The translations under genes and the position numbers were made by a program. A stretch of DNA of 33,287 nt from an uncultured Prevotellaceae bacterium (lineage in GTDB: Bacteria > Bacteroidota > Bacteroidia > Bacteroidales > Muribaculaceae), in assembly GCA_900322135.1 (NCBI GenBank), contig ONYP01000076.1, forward strand, positions 1 through 33,287, read 5' to 3'. The notes below the pieces were generated by a model that saw only the letters and a list, made by a program, of their open reading frames with translations, was not told the origin of the DNA and did no database searches. Below, one piece after another: positions 23,404-30,935 of the stretch. Numbering within the stretch: the first letter of the stretch is position 1; the number at the start of each line of letters is the position of its first letter.

Positions 23404-24576
23404 ATGAAGTATATTTCTCAATTCTTCGACATCGTGCTGCGCGAGCTCAACATCATCGTGCGCAAGAACCGTATCTACGGCTTCTGCATGGTGGTGTTCC
23501 CCGTGCTGCTGGTGGTGTTTTTCACCACGATGCTCGATGACGGGCTGCCCCAGGACCTGCCCATCGGCGTGGTGGACCATGACAACAGCGCTACCTCGCG
23601 CAGTCTCATCCGCAACCTCGATGCCATGCAGAACTCGCGGGTGGTGTATCGCTTTGCATCGGTCACCGAAGCCCGCAACGCCATGCAAGAAGGCAAGGTC
23701 TTTGCCTATCTGTACATCCCCGAGGGCACGGCGGCCAAGCTCATGGCAGGTCGACAGCCCGATATCTCGTACTACTACACCATGACGTGTATGACGGCGG
23801 GATCGATGGCATCCAAGGACTTGAAAACCATCAGCATGCTGGGCTCTGCGGCAGTGGGCCAAGCGACATTGAGTGCTAAGGGCGCAACTAAGGAACAGAT
23901 ACGCACGGCACTACAGGCCGTGACGATTGACGCACACATGATCGCCAACCCTCAGGGCAGTTACAACTACAGCCTGACCACGGTCTTTGTGCCAGGCATC
24001 CTGATGCTTTTCATGGCGCTGCTGTCGGCCTACGCGCTCGGAATGGAGATGAAGTTTGACTCGGGCAAGGAATGGCTCGCCCGCGCTGGCAACAACATCC
24101 TCGTGGCCATCCTCGGCAAGTACATCGTCCATGCACTAGTGTTCCTGCTTGTGATATTCTCCTACCAGTATTATATCTTCAACGTGCTTCACTTCCCGCA
24201 CTTGGGCGGCGTGTGGAGCATCGTGCGGCTCACCCTCTTGCAGGTCGCTGCCTCGATTGGCTTTGGCATCTTCGCTTTCGGACTTATGCCCTCGCTGCGC
24301 ATGTCGATGAGTATCAGTTCGCTGTGGATGGTGCTCGGCATCTCGATGTGCGGCTCGGCGTTCCCTGTCGCAGGCATGGATCCCCCATTGCAGGCCATGT
24401 CTTGGCTATTCCCTTTGCGCCACTACTGGATGCTCTATCAGGCAACAGTGCTCAACGGCTTCCCCGTCATTGACGTCTGGTTCCATCTCGTGGCACTCGT
24501 GGCCTTCACGCTGCTGCCATGGTTCGTACTCCGTAAAGTCAAAATCGCAATGCTCAACTATGTCTATATTCCGTAA
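23404..24576 (+). CDS. ABC-2 type transport permease (subunit 1, YbhS/YhhJ-like)
   Basis: The 390-residue protein has one N-terminal helix (IYGFCMVVFPVLLVVFFTTML), a periplasmic domain of about 140 residues with the typical LPIGVVDHDNSATSRSLIRNLDA opening, and five more membrane helices in the C-terminal half. The features SYNYSLTTVFVPGILMLFM and AFPVAGMDPPLQAMSWLFPLRHYW match the ABC-2 membrane family (YhgE/YbhR-type). It would be one half of an inner-membrane exporter fed by an ATPase. No ATP-binding protein is encoded here. It overlaps the next permease by 17 bases. Confidence 0.9.
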   Translation: MKYISQFFDIVLRELNIIVRKNRIYGFCMVVFPVLLVVFFTTMLDDGLPQDLPIGVVDHDNSATSRSLIRNLDAMQNSRVVYRFASVTEARNAMQEGKVFAYLYIPEGTAAKLMAGRQPDISYYYTMTCMTAGSMASKDLKTISMLGSAAVGQATLSAKGATKEQIRTALQAVTIDAHMIANPQGSYNYSLTTVFVPGILMLFMALLSAYALGMEMKFDSGKEWLARAGNNILVAILGKYIVHALVFLLVIFSYQYYIFNVLHFPHLGGVWSIVRLTLLQVAASIGFGIFAFGLMPSLRMSMSISSLWMVLGISMCGSAFPVAGMDPPLQAMSWLFPLRHYWMLYQATVLNGFPVIDVWFHLVALVAFTLLPWFVLRKVKIAMLNYVYIP

Positions 24577-25801
24577 ACTCAAGGAACATATCACCGACGT
24601 GCTATACGTATGGCGTCAGGAGATGAAACAGGTCATAAGGGACGAGGGCGTGCTCATGTTCCTCGTCATCGTGCCGCTGGGCTACCCGTTGCTCTACTCC
24701 TGGATCTACAACAACGAGACGCTGCACGAGACACCGGTAGTGGTCGTTGACCAGTCACACTCGGCCCTCTCGCGCCAGTTCATCAACGACTGTGACGCCA
24801 CCCCTGACGTCGATGTGAAATATTACGCCGCCGATCTCGACGAAGCCCGTGCACTCGTCAGCCGCCAGCTCGCCAAGGGCATCTACCTCATCCCGTCAGA
24901 CTTCGCCACTTGCATCAACCGTGGAGAGCAGGCGACCGTCAGCGTTTATTGCGACATGTCGCTCATGCTCGCCTACAAGGCCGTTTATCAGACTGCCATG
25001 GTCGAGGCGGGACGCCTCAGCGCTGGCCTGAAGATCAAGAAGGCCGGCAACTACACCGATCACGAGAATTCCATCACTGCGCAGCCTCTTATTGCTCACG
25101 ATGTGGCGATGTTCAACCCATCGGGCGGCTACGGATCCTGCGTCCTGCCCGCAGTGCTCATGCTCCTGCTGCAGCAGGCGTTAGCGCTGGGCATCGGCAT
25201 GTCGGCGGGTACGGCCCGTGAGCGTAATCGCAACGGCCAACTCATCCCCGACGATGATCCCCACTACCGTGGCGCCTACCGCGTCGCCTGGGGCAAGGCA
25301 CTCTGTTATGGCATGATCGGTGCCGTGGCAGCCGCCTACCTGTCGATGGCTGTTCCCCGCATGTTCTCATTCCCGCAGCTGGCCGACGGCAAGACGTTGC
25401 TGGCAATGTTGCTGCCCTATACGATGGCATGCATCTTCTTCGGCATGACCGTTTCTTGCCTGGTGCGTTACCGTGAGAACGTCATGTTGCTGATGGTCTT
25501 TGTCTCGATTCCGTTGCTGTTCCTCACCGGTGTGTCATGGCCGCAGTCCAGCATCCCCGGTGCATGGCAGGGTGTATCCTGGCTCTTCCCCAGCACCTTT
25601 GGTGTACGTGCTTTCATCCGTGTCAACTCCATGGGTGCCTCCGTCAGCCAGATCCTGCCCGAGATCCGCATCCTCTGGATTCAGGCTGCCGCTTATCTGG
25701 GCATGGCTTGCATCGTGTATGCTTACCAGAAGCGCCTCGCCCGCAAGCACGTTAAGACCGTAACCAATTCAACCGACCTCATTGAGCCCGATGATCAATA
25801 A
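24560..25801 (+). CDS. ABC-2 type transport permease (subunit 2)
   Basis: The start is set at ATG 24560, which overlaps the end of subunit 1 by 17 bases and gives 413 residues beginning MSIFRKLKEHITDVLYVWRQ. An upstream ATG at 24470 would only add a shadow of the previous gene. It has the same architecture as subunit 1: N-terminal helix (LMFLVIVPLGYPLLYSWIY), periplasmic domain with PVVVVDQSHSALSRQFINDCDA, and about five C-terminal membrane helices (VLPAVLMLLLQQALALGIGM; VMLLMVFVSIPLLFLTGVSWP). The two subunits probably form a heterodimer. The ATPase must come from elsewhere, unless these proteins work without one. No terminator directly follows. Confidence 0.9.
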   Translation: MSIFRKLKEHITDVLYVWRQEMKQVIRDEGVLMFLVIVPLGYPLLYSWIYNNETLHETPVVVVDQSHSALSRQFINDCDATPDVDVKYYAADLDEARALVSRQLAKGIYLIPSDFATCINRGEQATVSVYCDMSLMLAYKAVYQTAMVEAGRLSAGLKIKKAGNYTDHENSITAQPLIAHDVAMFNPSGGYGSCVLPAVLMLLLQQALALGIGMSAGTARERNRNGQLIPDDDPHYRGAYRVAWGKALCYGMIGAVAAAYLSMAVPRMFSFPQLADGKTLLAMLLPYTMACIFFGMTVSCLVRYRENVMLLMVFVSIPLLFLTGVSWPQSSIPGAWQGVSWLFPSTFGVRAFIRVNSMGASVSQILPEIRILWIQAAAYLGMACIVYAYQKRLARKHVKTVTNSTDLIEPDDQ

Positions 25802-25970
25802 AACTGTTCACATCTCCTTAGACGCCTGGAGCACAGACTACTATAGGTAGCACCATGCGCTCAGCGACAGAAAGGGTAATCGCAGGGCTTTCTTCAATAA
25901 GGTGAAATCACTATATCAAGCATCGCCTATTGACGTTGCACTTGTTAAACGAAATAATGAATTCCAACTT
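25802..25970 (+). other. Spacer after the efflux operon
   Basis: This is 169 bases without a convincing gene, terminator or promoter. A short inverted repeat CTAC-TATAG-GTAG is near 25841. An upstream extension of the next frame to 25902 crosses this spacer but has no signal-peptide character. Confidence 0.4.
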
Positions 25971-26921
25971 ATGAGGCAATTTCTTTTTTATCAATTCTTA
26001 GCGATTGGCGCCTTGTTCCTGCTCTCGTCTTGTGAGCACGACGATCCCGTCAGTCCCATCAAGCCGCTTGAGCAGCGCACAGTGTTGCTACTCACCAGCG
26101 AAGGCTACATCTATGACCAGTCGGGCAAAAAAATCATGGAACTCCCGAACTGCGAAGAGGCCCACGAAATCATCAGCGACGGTGACGACTATTTCGTGTC
26201 AGGAGAGATGTCCAAAGGCCGTGTTGGCTACTGGAAGAACGGCAAGTGGAACACCCTGCATGTGGACTTCATCGAGGATGTGGAACACTGGACCGACGGC
26301 ATCGGCAAAAGACTGCGCTGACTTCCAGCCAGCCGACAAATGCATGTCGGTGACTGAGGGTCGCTGTTATGTGGTGGGAAGGGACCACCCCATGGACGAT
26401 AACATGTACCAGAATGCGGTGCTCTACAGCGAGAGCAAGGGAAAGTATGTCAAGACCGTCCTTCCCAAGTCACGAGCGGACATCAATGCCGCTGCTTATG
26501 CCGTATACGCCTATGACCGCACGCACACGGTGATTGGCGGACGCAATGGCGAGGACCCCTGCCTGTGGATCGATGGACAGTTGCAGATTCTTCCGCGTCT
26601 CTACGATACCCACGACAGGACTGGCGAAGGCTTGCCTGTGGCCTATGTCGGCTCGGTCACATACAACAATGGCCACATCTATGCTGTGGGGTCGGATATT
26701 AAAGAAGATCGAAACGAGGTAGCGATGCTGTGGGTAGATAAGGTTTGTATTGGTCGTGGGCTCTCGAAGTCATTGGTTATGGCGATGATTGGTATGCTTT
26801 AACCATAGAGATGTATGATGCGCCCGGTGACGAATACAACCTGAGTATTGTGTTGTGGCTCAACGGCGAGGTTTACCGCAAGTTCCATAGCATCGACATC
26901 GTCAACTTTACTGTGCTTTAA
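25971..26921 (+). pseudogene. Lipoprotein with repeated YWKNGKW-type motifs, frame broken twice
   Basis: The gene starts at ATG 25971 with a lipoprotein signal (MRQFLFYQFLAIGALFLLSSC, Cys at 21). The frame stays open to a stop at 26319-26321, but the protein clearly continues in the +1 frame (DCADFQPADKCMSVTEGRCY). Removing one A from the AAAA run at 26307-26310 joins the two. A second shift near 26740-26766 returns to the first frame (EVIGYGDDWYALTIEM) and leads to a natural stop at 26919-26921. The repaired protein would have about 316 residues with recurring blocks such as VGYWKNGKWNTL, PCLWIDGQLQIL, AMLWVDK and IVLWLNGEVYRKF, which suggests a beta-propeller-like surface lipoprotein. The function is unknown. 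It may be a pseudogene or intact with two sequence errors. Confidence 0.7.
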
Positions 26922-26945
26922 CTAATTTAATCCTAACTATAAAAG

Positions 26946-27794
26946 ATGAAAACAATGAAAAGAACTATATTTTTACTCGTGTTGGCTTGCATGTGTGGCA
27001 CTATGTCGGCCCAAATCACCAATATCACCAAGGACAAGCGGCAATTTGATGCCGACAGTGTTATCGAGGAGTTTGACAAACTGCCGTTTTTCGGGCCGTT
27101 CAAGGACACCTATTTCACGGTGGGCTTGCCACTGAACGAGAAGCCCAACGAATATAACAGCGACGTGAAGTTCCAAATCAGTTTCCGCCAGCGCCTGACC
27201 AAATCCATCCTTCCTTTCCACAGCCACCTGTTCTTGAGCTACACGCAGAAGGCGATGTGGAACATCTTTGAGGAGTCATTGCCCTTCCACGACCTGAACT
27301 TCAACCCCGGCATCGGTCTTCAGAAACTGATTGTCCGTAACGGCAAGGCTGTGGGCTCGGCAATTCTGATGCTCGAGCATGAGTCCAACGGGCGTGACGG
27401 CGAGGCATCGCGCAGTTGGAACAAGGTGACGCTCAGCGGAAGGGCGCTTATTGACCCGCAACTCATGGTACATGCCAAGACTTGGATTCCCATCATTGAT
27501 GGAGAGAACAACAAGGACATCCTCAAGTACAGCGGTATCTTCCAGGCCGGCGCCCAGTTCCTGTCCACCAACGGGCGCTGGGTGGCCGATGTCACCTTTG
27601 TCAAGCGCAAGGGCTGGAACCTCAATTTCAACTCCACCGTCAACGTGGGTTACCGCATCCGGCCAAGGGACAACCAGTTCATCATGCTGCACTTCTATGA
27701 TGGCTATGGCGAGAACATGCTGGACTACAACAAGTACCACTGCCGTCTGCGCATCGGCTTATTGATCCGTCCGAATTTCTTCAGCGAATTCTAA
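26946..27794 (+). CDS. pldA: Outer-membrane phospholipase A (OMPLA, PldA-like)
   Basis: The 282-residue protein has a signal peptide (FLLVLACMCGTMSA) and alternating beta strands of a 12-strand barrel. The active-site signature is clear: LEHESNGRDGEASRSWNK gives His145, Ser147 and Asn159, the same His-x-Ser and Ser-to-Asn spacing of 12 as E. coli OMPLA (H142, S144, N156). It also ends in Phe, as expected for BAM-dependent insertion. The family hydrolyses acyl chains of phospholipids that have reached the outer leaflet, using a calcium-dependent dimer. It starts 24 bases after the broken lipoprotein gene and 36 bases before the next exported protein, so these are likely one transcript. Its place after an efflux operon is unusual, and a link to envelope stress is only inference. 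Confidence 0.92.
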   Translation: MKTMKRTIFLLVLACMCGTMSAQITNITKDKRQFDADSVIEEFDKLPFFGPFKDTYFTVGLPLNEKPNEYNSDVKFQISFRQRLTKSILPFHSHLFLSYTQKAMWNIFEESLPFHDLNFNPGIGLQKLIVRNGKAVGSAILMLEHESNGRDGEASRSWNKVTLSGRALIDPQLMVHAKTWIPIIDGENNKDILKYSGIFQAGAQFLSTNGRWVADVTFVKRKGWNLNFNSTVNVGYRIRPRDNQFIMLHFYDGYGENMLDYNKYHCRLRIGLLIRPNFFSEF

Positions 27795-27830
27795 TATTTC
27801 TAATATTCACATTCTTATTGACAAGTTTTC

Positions 27831-28931
27831 ATGATGATGAAGAAAACCATTCTTATCAGTTGTCTGCTGTTGTTATGTGCAATGCCACTGCGCGCTCAGC
27901 GCATCCAAGTAGTGGATGGCGATGGAACGCCCATCCCCTATGTAACAGTTACAACCACCCAAGGTAAGTACATAGCAAGTACCGATATTGACGGTTGGAT
28001 TGAGAGTGTTGGCGAAAACACCACTATCCATTTGTCGCAAGTGGCATATAAGCCCCTGACGATTGCTGTCGCTGACATCAAGGACGGCCGAATCACTCTT
28101 GACGAGGCCGGTTATGACCTGCCCGAGGTCGTGGTCAAGCCCAAAGAGCTGCTTTATTGTCAAACCTATTTCCGCGACGTATATATCGATGAAGAAGGCC
28201 CCATCTTCTACCGTGCTGGTGTTATTGATAACTCCTATGATATCGCAAAGAAAGAGGTGACGGGAAAGACACGCAGCCTTTCAAGGGCGCAAAGCGGTTT
28301 TTGGAAAACCCTCTACAGCAGCACATCTGGGCAGTATGACCAATTCTCAAGATTGCCCGAAGAATCATATTATGATAAAATGCGCAGACTTCAACAGAAG
28401 GGCAGTATCACCCTGACCGACGCTGGCAATGGGCGACAGATCATTGCCGACAGCATTTGTCAACTGGGTTACATCTACTGGAACGCAGAGGAGCGCACCC
28501 GCACGGTGTCTTTCAATTTAAGTACCTACCGTAATCACATCAAGAACAAGGAAAAACAGGAAAAAGCCGCTAAAAAGGGTAAAACGTTTGTCCCCGACAC
28601 CGTCAAACAACAGCGCACTTCGACAACTATTTATCAGGTCTATCGCACCGACTCGGTCGGAAACTCAAGAACCGACGACTTCGTGATGTCACAGCTCACC
28701 GTTATTGGAAGGCACAGGCATTCAGGCACCGAATACCTCATCCAGGTGCAGTCCTATGCCACCGATTACGCCTACATCGACAAAAAAGAATACAAACAAC
28801 AGCGCAAGGACAACGAGGTGGACATGAACATCGACGAACTGCGCCGATTCGAGAAAGTCAACAAGATTCCCCCACTGGCTCCGAACATCCAAGAACAGAT
28901 ATGCCCACTACGCGCAACTAACGTGGCGTGA
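27831..28931 (+). CDS. Exported carboxypeptidase-regulatory-like protein with a foreign C-terminus
   Basis: The 366-residue protein has a signal peptide (ILISCLLLLCAMPLRAQ). A CarboxypepD_reg-like beta-sandwich follows at about 24-100 (VVDGDGTPIPYVTVTTTQGKYIASTDIDG and LSQVAYKPLTIAVADI), then DLPEVVVKP, the standard transition in this Bacteroidota family. The remaining 260 residues have no domain I recognise; they contain a Lys-rich stretch (KNKEKQEKAAKKGK, about 238-250). The native frame seems to run to PPLAPNIQEQI (about residue 356), after which the last 10 residues (CPLRATNVA region) are read from a transposase remnant in another frame. The true C-terminus is therefore lost, probably by only a few residues. 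The role is unknown, perhaps surface or periplasmic. Confidence 0.75.
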   Translation: MMMKKTILISCLLLLCAMPLRAQRIQVVDGDGTPIPYVTVTTTQGKYIASTDIDGWIESVGENTTIHLSQVAYKPLTIAVADIKDGRITLDEAGYDLPEVVVKPKELLYCQTYFRDVYIDEEGPIFYRAGVIDNSYDIAKKEVTGKTRSLSRAQSGFWKTLYSSTSGQYDQFSRLPEESYYDKMRRLQQKGSITLTDAGNGRQIIADSICQLGYIYWNAEERTRTVSFNLSTYRNHIKNKEKQEKAAKKGKTFVPDTVKQQRTSTTIYQVYRTDSVGNSRTDDFVMSQLTVIGRHRHSGTEYLIQVQSYATDYAYIDKKEYKQQRKDNEVDMNIDELRRFEKVNKIPPLAPNIQEQICPLRATNVA

Positions 28932-29274
28932 TAATGCGTCTAAACAGTTTATCGCGAATTGCCACAACCTGTGGTTCATCGAGCGGGCGTTCCGCATGAA
29001 CAAGACCGACCTGAGAATACGTCCGATCTATCATCGGCTGCGCAACCGAATCGAAGGTCACATCTGCATCTGCTTCACAGCCTATACCATCATGCTCGAA
29101 CTGGAAAGGAGGCTCAAGAAGGCAAAGGCACCATTCTCGCTCAGTCAGGCAAGAGAGTTGACCAGGAATATCTACTCCATCACCTACACGCTGCCCGAGA
29201 CAATGCGGGAACAGACCACCGTGTTGAAGATGTCAAGCGACCAGCAGTTGCTCGTAGAAATCGCCAAATCCTGA
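28900..29274 (+). pseudogene. C-terminal remnant of an IS4/IS1634-type transposase
   Basis: In the frame that includes the ATG at 28996 but is open further upstream, the protein reads QFIANCHNLWFIERAFRMNKTD, then LRIRPIYHRLRNRIEGHICIC and FTAYTIMLELERRLKK, and ends at a stop at 29272-29274. The block from ERAFRMNKTDLRIRPIYHR to IEGHI is the conserved C-terminal end of DDE transposases of the IS4/IS1634 type, including the YREK-like glutamate region (RIEGHI). The N-terminal two thirds, with the catalytic aspartates, are absent. The remnant overlaps and terminates the preceding gene. No intact terminal inverted repeats are recognisable. The stretch 29275-29342 holds no gene. Confidence 0.8.
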
Positions 29275-29342
29275 TTGGCGTGTCCCGTTGCGGAAAACAG
29301 GCGACCTCGACGACTTCGTGAGTCAATGCGTCAGTCAAGAGA

Positions 29343-29444
29343 ATCAATACTGAAGCGCCCCACCACCCACCCAACCGAAAAAAAAAGAAGTCGAGACCAG
29401 CACTTCTTTTTTTTTCGGTTGGGTGAGTATTGGTCAGTATTGAT
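29343..29444. terminator. Large palindrome: 23-bp perfect stem inside an 11-bp outer inverted repeat
   Basis: The inner arms are ACCCAACCG-A9-GAAGT (29369-29391) and ACTTC-T9-CGGTTGGGT (29402-29424) around a 10-base loop. They would terminate transcription from both sides. The outer arms ATCAATACTGA (29343-29353) and TCAGTATTGAT (29434-29444) are also perfectly complementary. The right outer arm is part of the island-end repeat starting at 29432. Confidence 0.85.
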
Positions 29445-29546
29445 GATGGCGGGCGATGGCCGGCTCTGGGTACCAAGCAAAAACGCAATGCGCTGTATCT
29501 CAAATAGATACAGCGCATTTTTTCTACTAAAACATTGCTGGAAAAA
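29432..29546 (+). repeat. Island-end repeat B with tRNA-Leu 3' end
   Basis: GGTCAGTATTGATGATGG and the following bases to 29477 match 30779-30823 at about 41 of 46 positions. The block contains CCGGCTCTGGGTACCA (29460-29475), which fits a tRNA-Leu 3' end: T-stem CCGGC, acceptor TCTGGGT, discriminator A and CCA. A 14-bp hairpin with T-run (29487-29523) and two 11-bp direct repeats (TACTAAAACAT at 29525-29535, TGCTGGAAAAA at 29536-29546) follow. The layout is the same as at sites A and C. Confidence 0.75.
29487..29523 (+). terminator. Hairpin terminator inside repeat B
   Basis: AATGCGCTGTATCT (29487-29500) and AGATACAGCGCATT (29506-29519) form a perfect 14-bp stem with loop CAAAT, followed by T residues. 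Confidence 0.85.
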
Positions 29547-29632
29547 TTTTGCGTTTAATTTCTCCCGTTGATTTATTTATTGTAGATATAGGTCGGAAAA
29601 CAGGAAAAATAATGAGATTGAGAAATTATCGC

Positions 29633-29640
29633 TAACTTTG
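29633..29640 (+). promoter_or_regulatory. -7 promoter element of the DUF3667 gene
   Basis: TAACTTTG matches TAnnTTTG and lies 36 bases before the start codon. A -33 TTTG at the right distance is not seen. The stretch 29547-29632 is AT-rich and empty. Confidence 0.55.
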
Positions 29641-29676
29641 CCCTTGAAAAGAAAACAACTAATTGTATAAGATTGT

Positions 29677-30606
29677 ATGGATCTGAAAAATCGGTTAAGG
29701 GACTTTAAGAAGTGGCGACATCAATCATCTGAGTTTCATATCTCAAGCGACGAGGAGCATGAATGTCTCTGCTGCGGGCATCGCTACAAGGGTAATTTCT
29801 GCCCCTGCTGCTCCCAAAGGGCTGGAGCCGGTGATATTAGCTGGAATAGTGTCCGACAGGGACTGTTGGACATTTGGGGGTTGGGTAATCGTTCCTTCAT
29901 TTATAGTTTATGGCAACTGATTTCGCGGCCTGGCCACTTCATCTATGAATATATCACTGGCAAACTTCAGGTGAGTTTCCCACCCGTGAAGATGCTGTTT
30001 ATTGTCGCAATCTTCTTCACAATTATCTATTACTGGCTTTTCCAACATGTTTTGAGCTTACACGTAGAGACAACCAGCGCTATCACATTGTGGGAAGAAA
30101 AGAATGCCGGTTGGTCTAGGATAATACTCAGTTTGAGTTTTCTTCTCCCTACGTGGGTTTTATTCCAAAATTCCCCGAATTTCTCACATCTCTCAATACC
30201 TAAGGCCTTCTTTATTACGGTATTCATGTCCACATTGGAAATCATGATAGAATTGTTTGTTTATTCATTGGGATTATTATGCGGCGCTTCAGAGGATATG
30301 ATTGCATCATCAGGACTGATTCTTTATGCTGTATACTACTTTGTCGCTTATAAACAGATATTTGGCTTTGGGGTGTGGGGAACACTTTGGCGTCATTCTT
30401 TTATGATGGTATGTGGTATATTTTTATGGGTAATATTCGATGAGTTTATAGAATATGGTGTGGCCCCAGATCACCCATTCGACGCACAATCTTCTTTATC
30501 GTCGTTTTCCATCATAGTTTTACTTCTCTTGCTCGGTTACCTATTAACTTCATTGACAAGAAATAGGCCTTTGCTTAGAACATGGTGGCAGAGTCGCAGA
30601 AAGTAA
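29677..30606 (+). CDS. DUF3667 family membrane protein with zinc ribbon
   Basis: The 309-residue protein has an N-terminal cytoplasmic zinc-ribbon with two Cys pairs (CLCCGHRYKGNFCPCC, about 26-41). The DUF3667 core SWNSVRQGLLDIWGLGNRSFIYSLWQLISRPGHFIYEYITGK and the PPVKMLFIVAIFF helix come next, with about five to six membrane helices in total. The function of the family is unknown. Its codons are much richer in A and T than those of all large neighbours (many TTA, ATT, TTT), a sign of separate origin. It is the only gene between two copies of the island-end repeat (29432 and 30779), so it may be a one-gene cassette. It has its own -7 element. Confidence 0.85.
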   Translation: MDLKNRLRDFKKWRHQSSEFHISSDEEHECLCCGHRYKGNFCPCCSQRAGAGDISWNSVRQGLLDIWGLGNRSFIYSLWQLISRPGHFIYEYITGKLQVSFPPVKMLFIVAIFFTIIYYWLFQHVLSLHVETTSAITLWEEKNAGWSRIILSLSFLLPTWVLFQNSPNFSHLSIPKAFFITVFMSTLEIMIELFVYSLGLLCGASEDMIASSGLILYAVYYFVAYKQIFGFGVWGTLWRHSFMMVCGIFLWVIFDEFIEYGVAPDHPFDAQSSLSSFSIIVLLLLLGYLLTSLTRNRPLLRTWWQSRRK

Positions 30607-30668
30607 CATTCACTATCAAGCATTCATCGTCTTCTCAGAGAGCAATGATGTGTAATCAAGCCCCATTT

Positions 30669-30690
30669 TACTTGAACATTACTTGAACAT
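30669..30690 (+). repeat. Tandem 11-bp direct repeat TACTTGAACAT x2 (site D)
   Basis: Two perfect copies lie at 30669-30679 and 30680-30690. They fit the pattern of the pairs at 20361, 29525 and 30864 (T[AG]CTnnAACAT), with the same 11-base period. The rest of 30607-30778 shows no gene. Confidence 0.55.
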
Positions 30691-30778
30691 TGGGACAGTT
30701 GGGGTTCTATGGCAATCACTGAAAATCGCAGATGATGTGGTGTAATGGGTTGATTATCTGTTGTATTAGATGATTCTC

Positions 30779-30885
30779 GGTCAGTATTGATGATGGCGGT
30801 CGCTATCCGGCTCTGGGTACAAGGTGCTGACAATCAATAGATTGCAGCACCTTTTCTGTTTCCTGCTGGTAGATTGCTGGGGAAG
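30779..30885 (+). repeat. Island-end repeat C with tRNA-Leu 3' end
   Basis: 30779-30823 matches repeat B (one indel, four substitutions) and includes CCGGCTCTGGGTAC (30808-30821). It is followed by a hairpin (30821-30853) and two degenerate 11-bp repeats, TGCTGGTAGAT (30864-30874) and TGCTGGGGAAG (30875-30885). Confidence 0.75.
30821..30855 (+). terminator. Hairpin terminator inside repeat C
   Basis: AAGGTGCTG (30821-30829) pairs with CAGCACCTT (30845-30853). An inner CAAT/ATTG pair and one unpaired A complete the stem, followed by TTTT. Confidence 0.75.
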
Positions 30886-30935
30886 TTCTTGCTTTTCGTC
30901 TCTCCGGTCGATACAATTATTGTCGATACAAATCT

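Noticed and set aside
24470-24559. Longer start of the second permease at 24470
   Set aside because: These 30 residues are the out-of-frame shadow of the first permease. The usual short overlap start is at 24560.
29275-29571. 98-codon plus-strand open frame through the palindrome
   Set aside because: It crosses the palindrome, the repeat and the terminator; poly-Phe and poly-Lys are artefacts of the A9/T9 runs.
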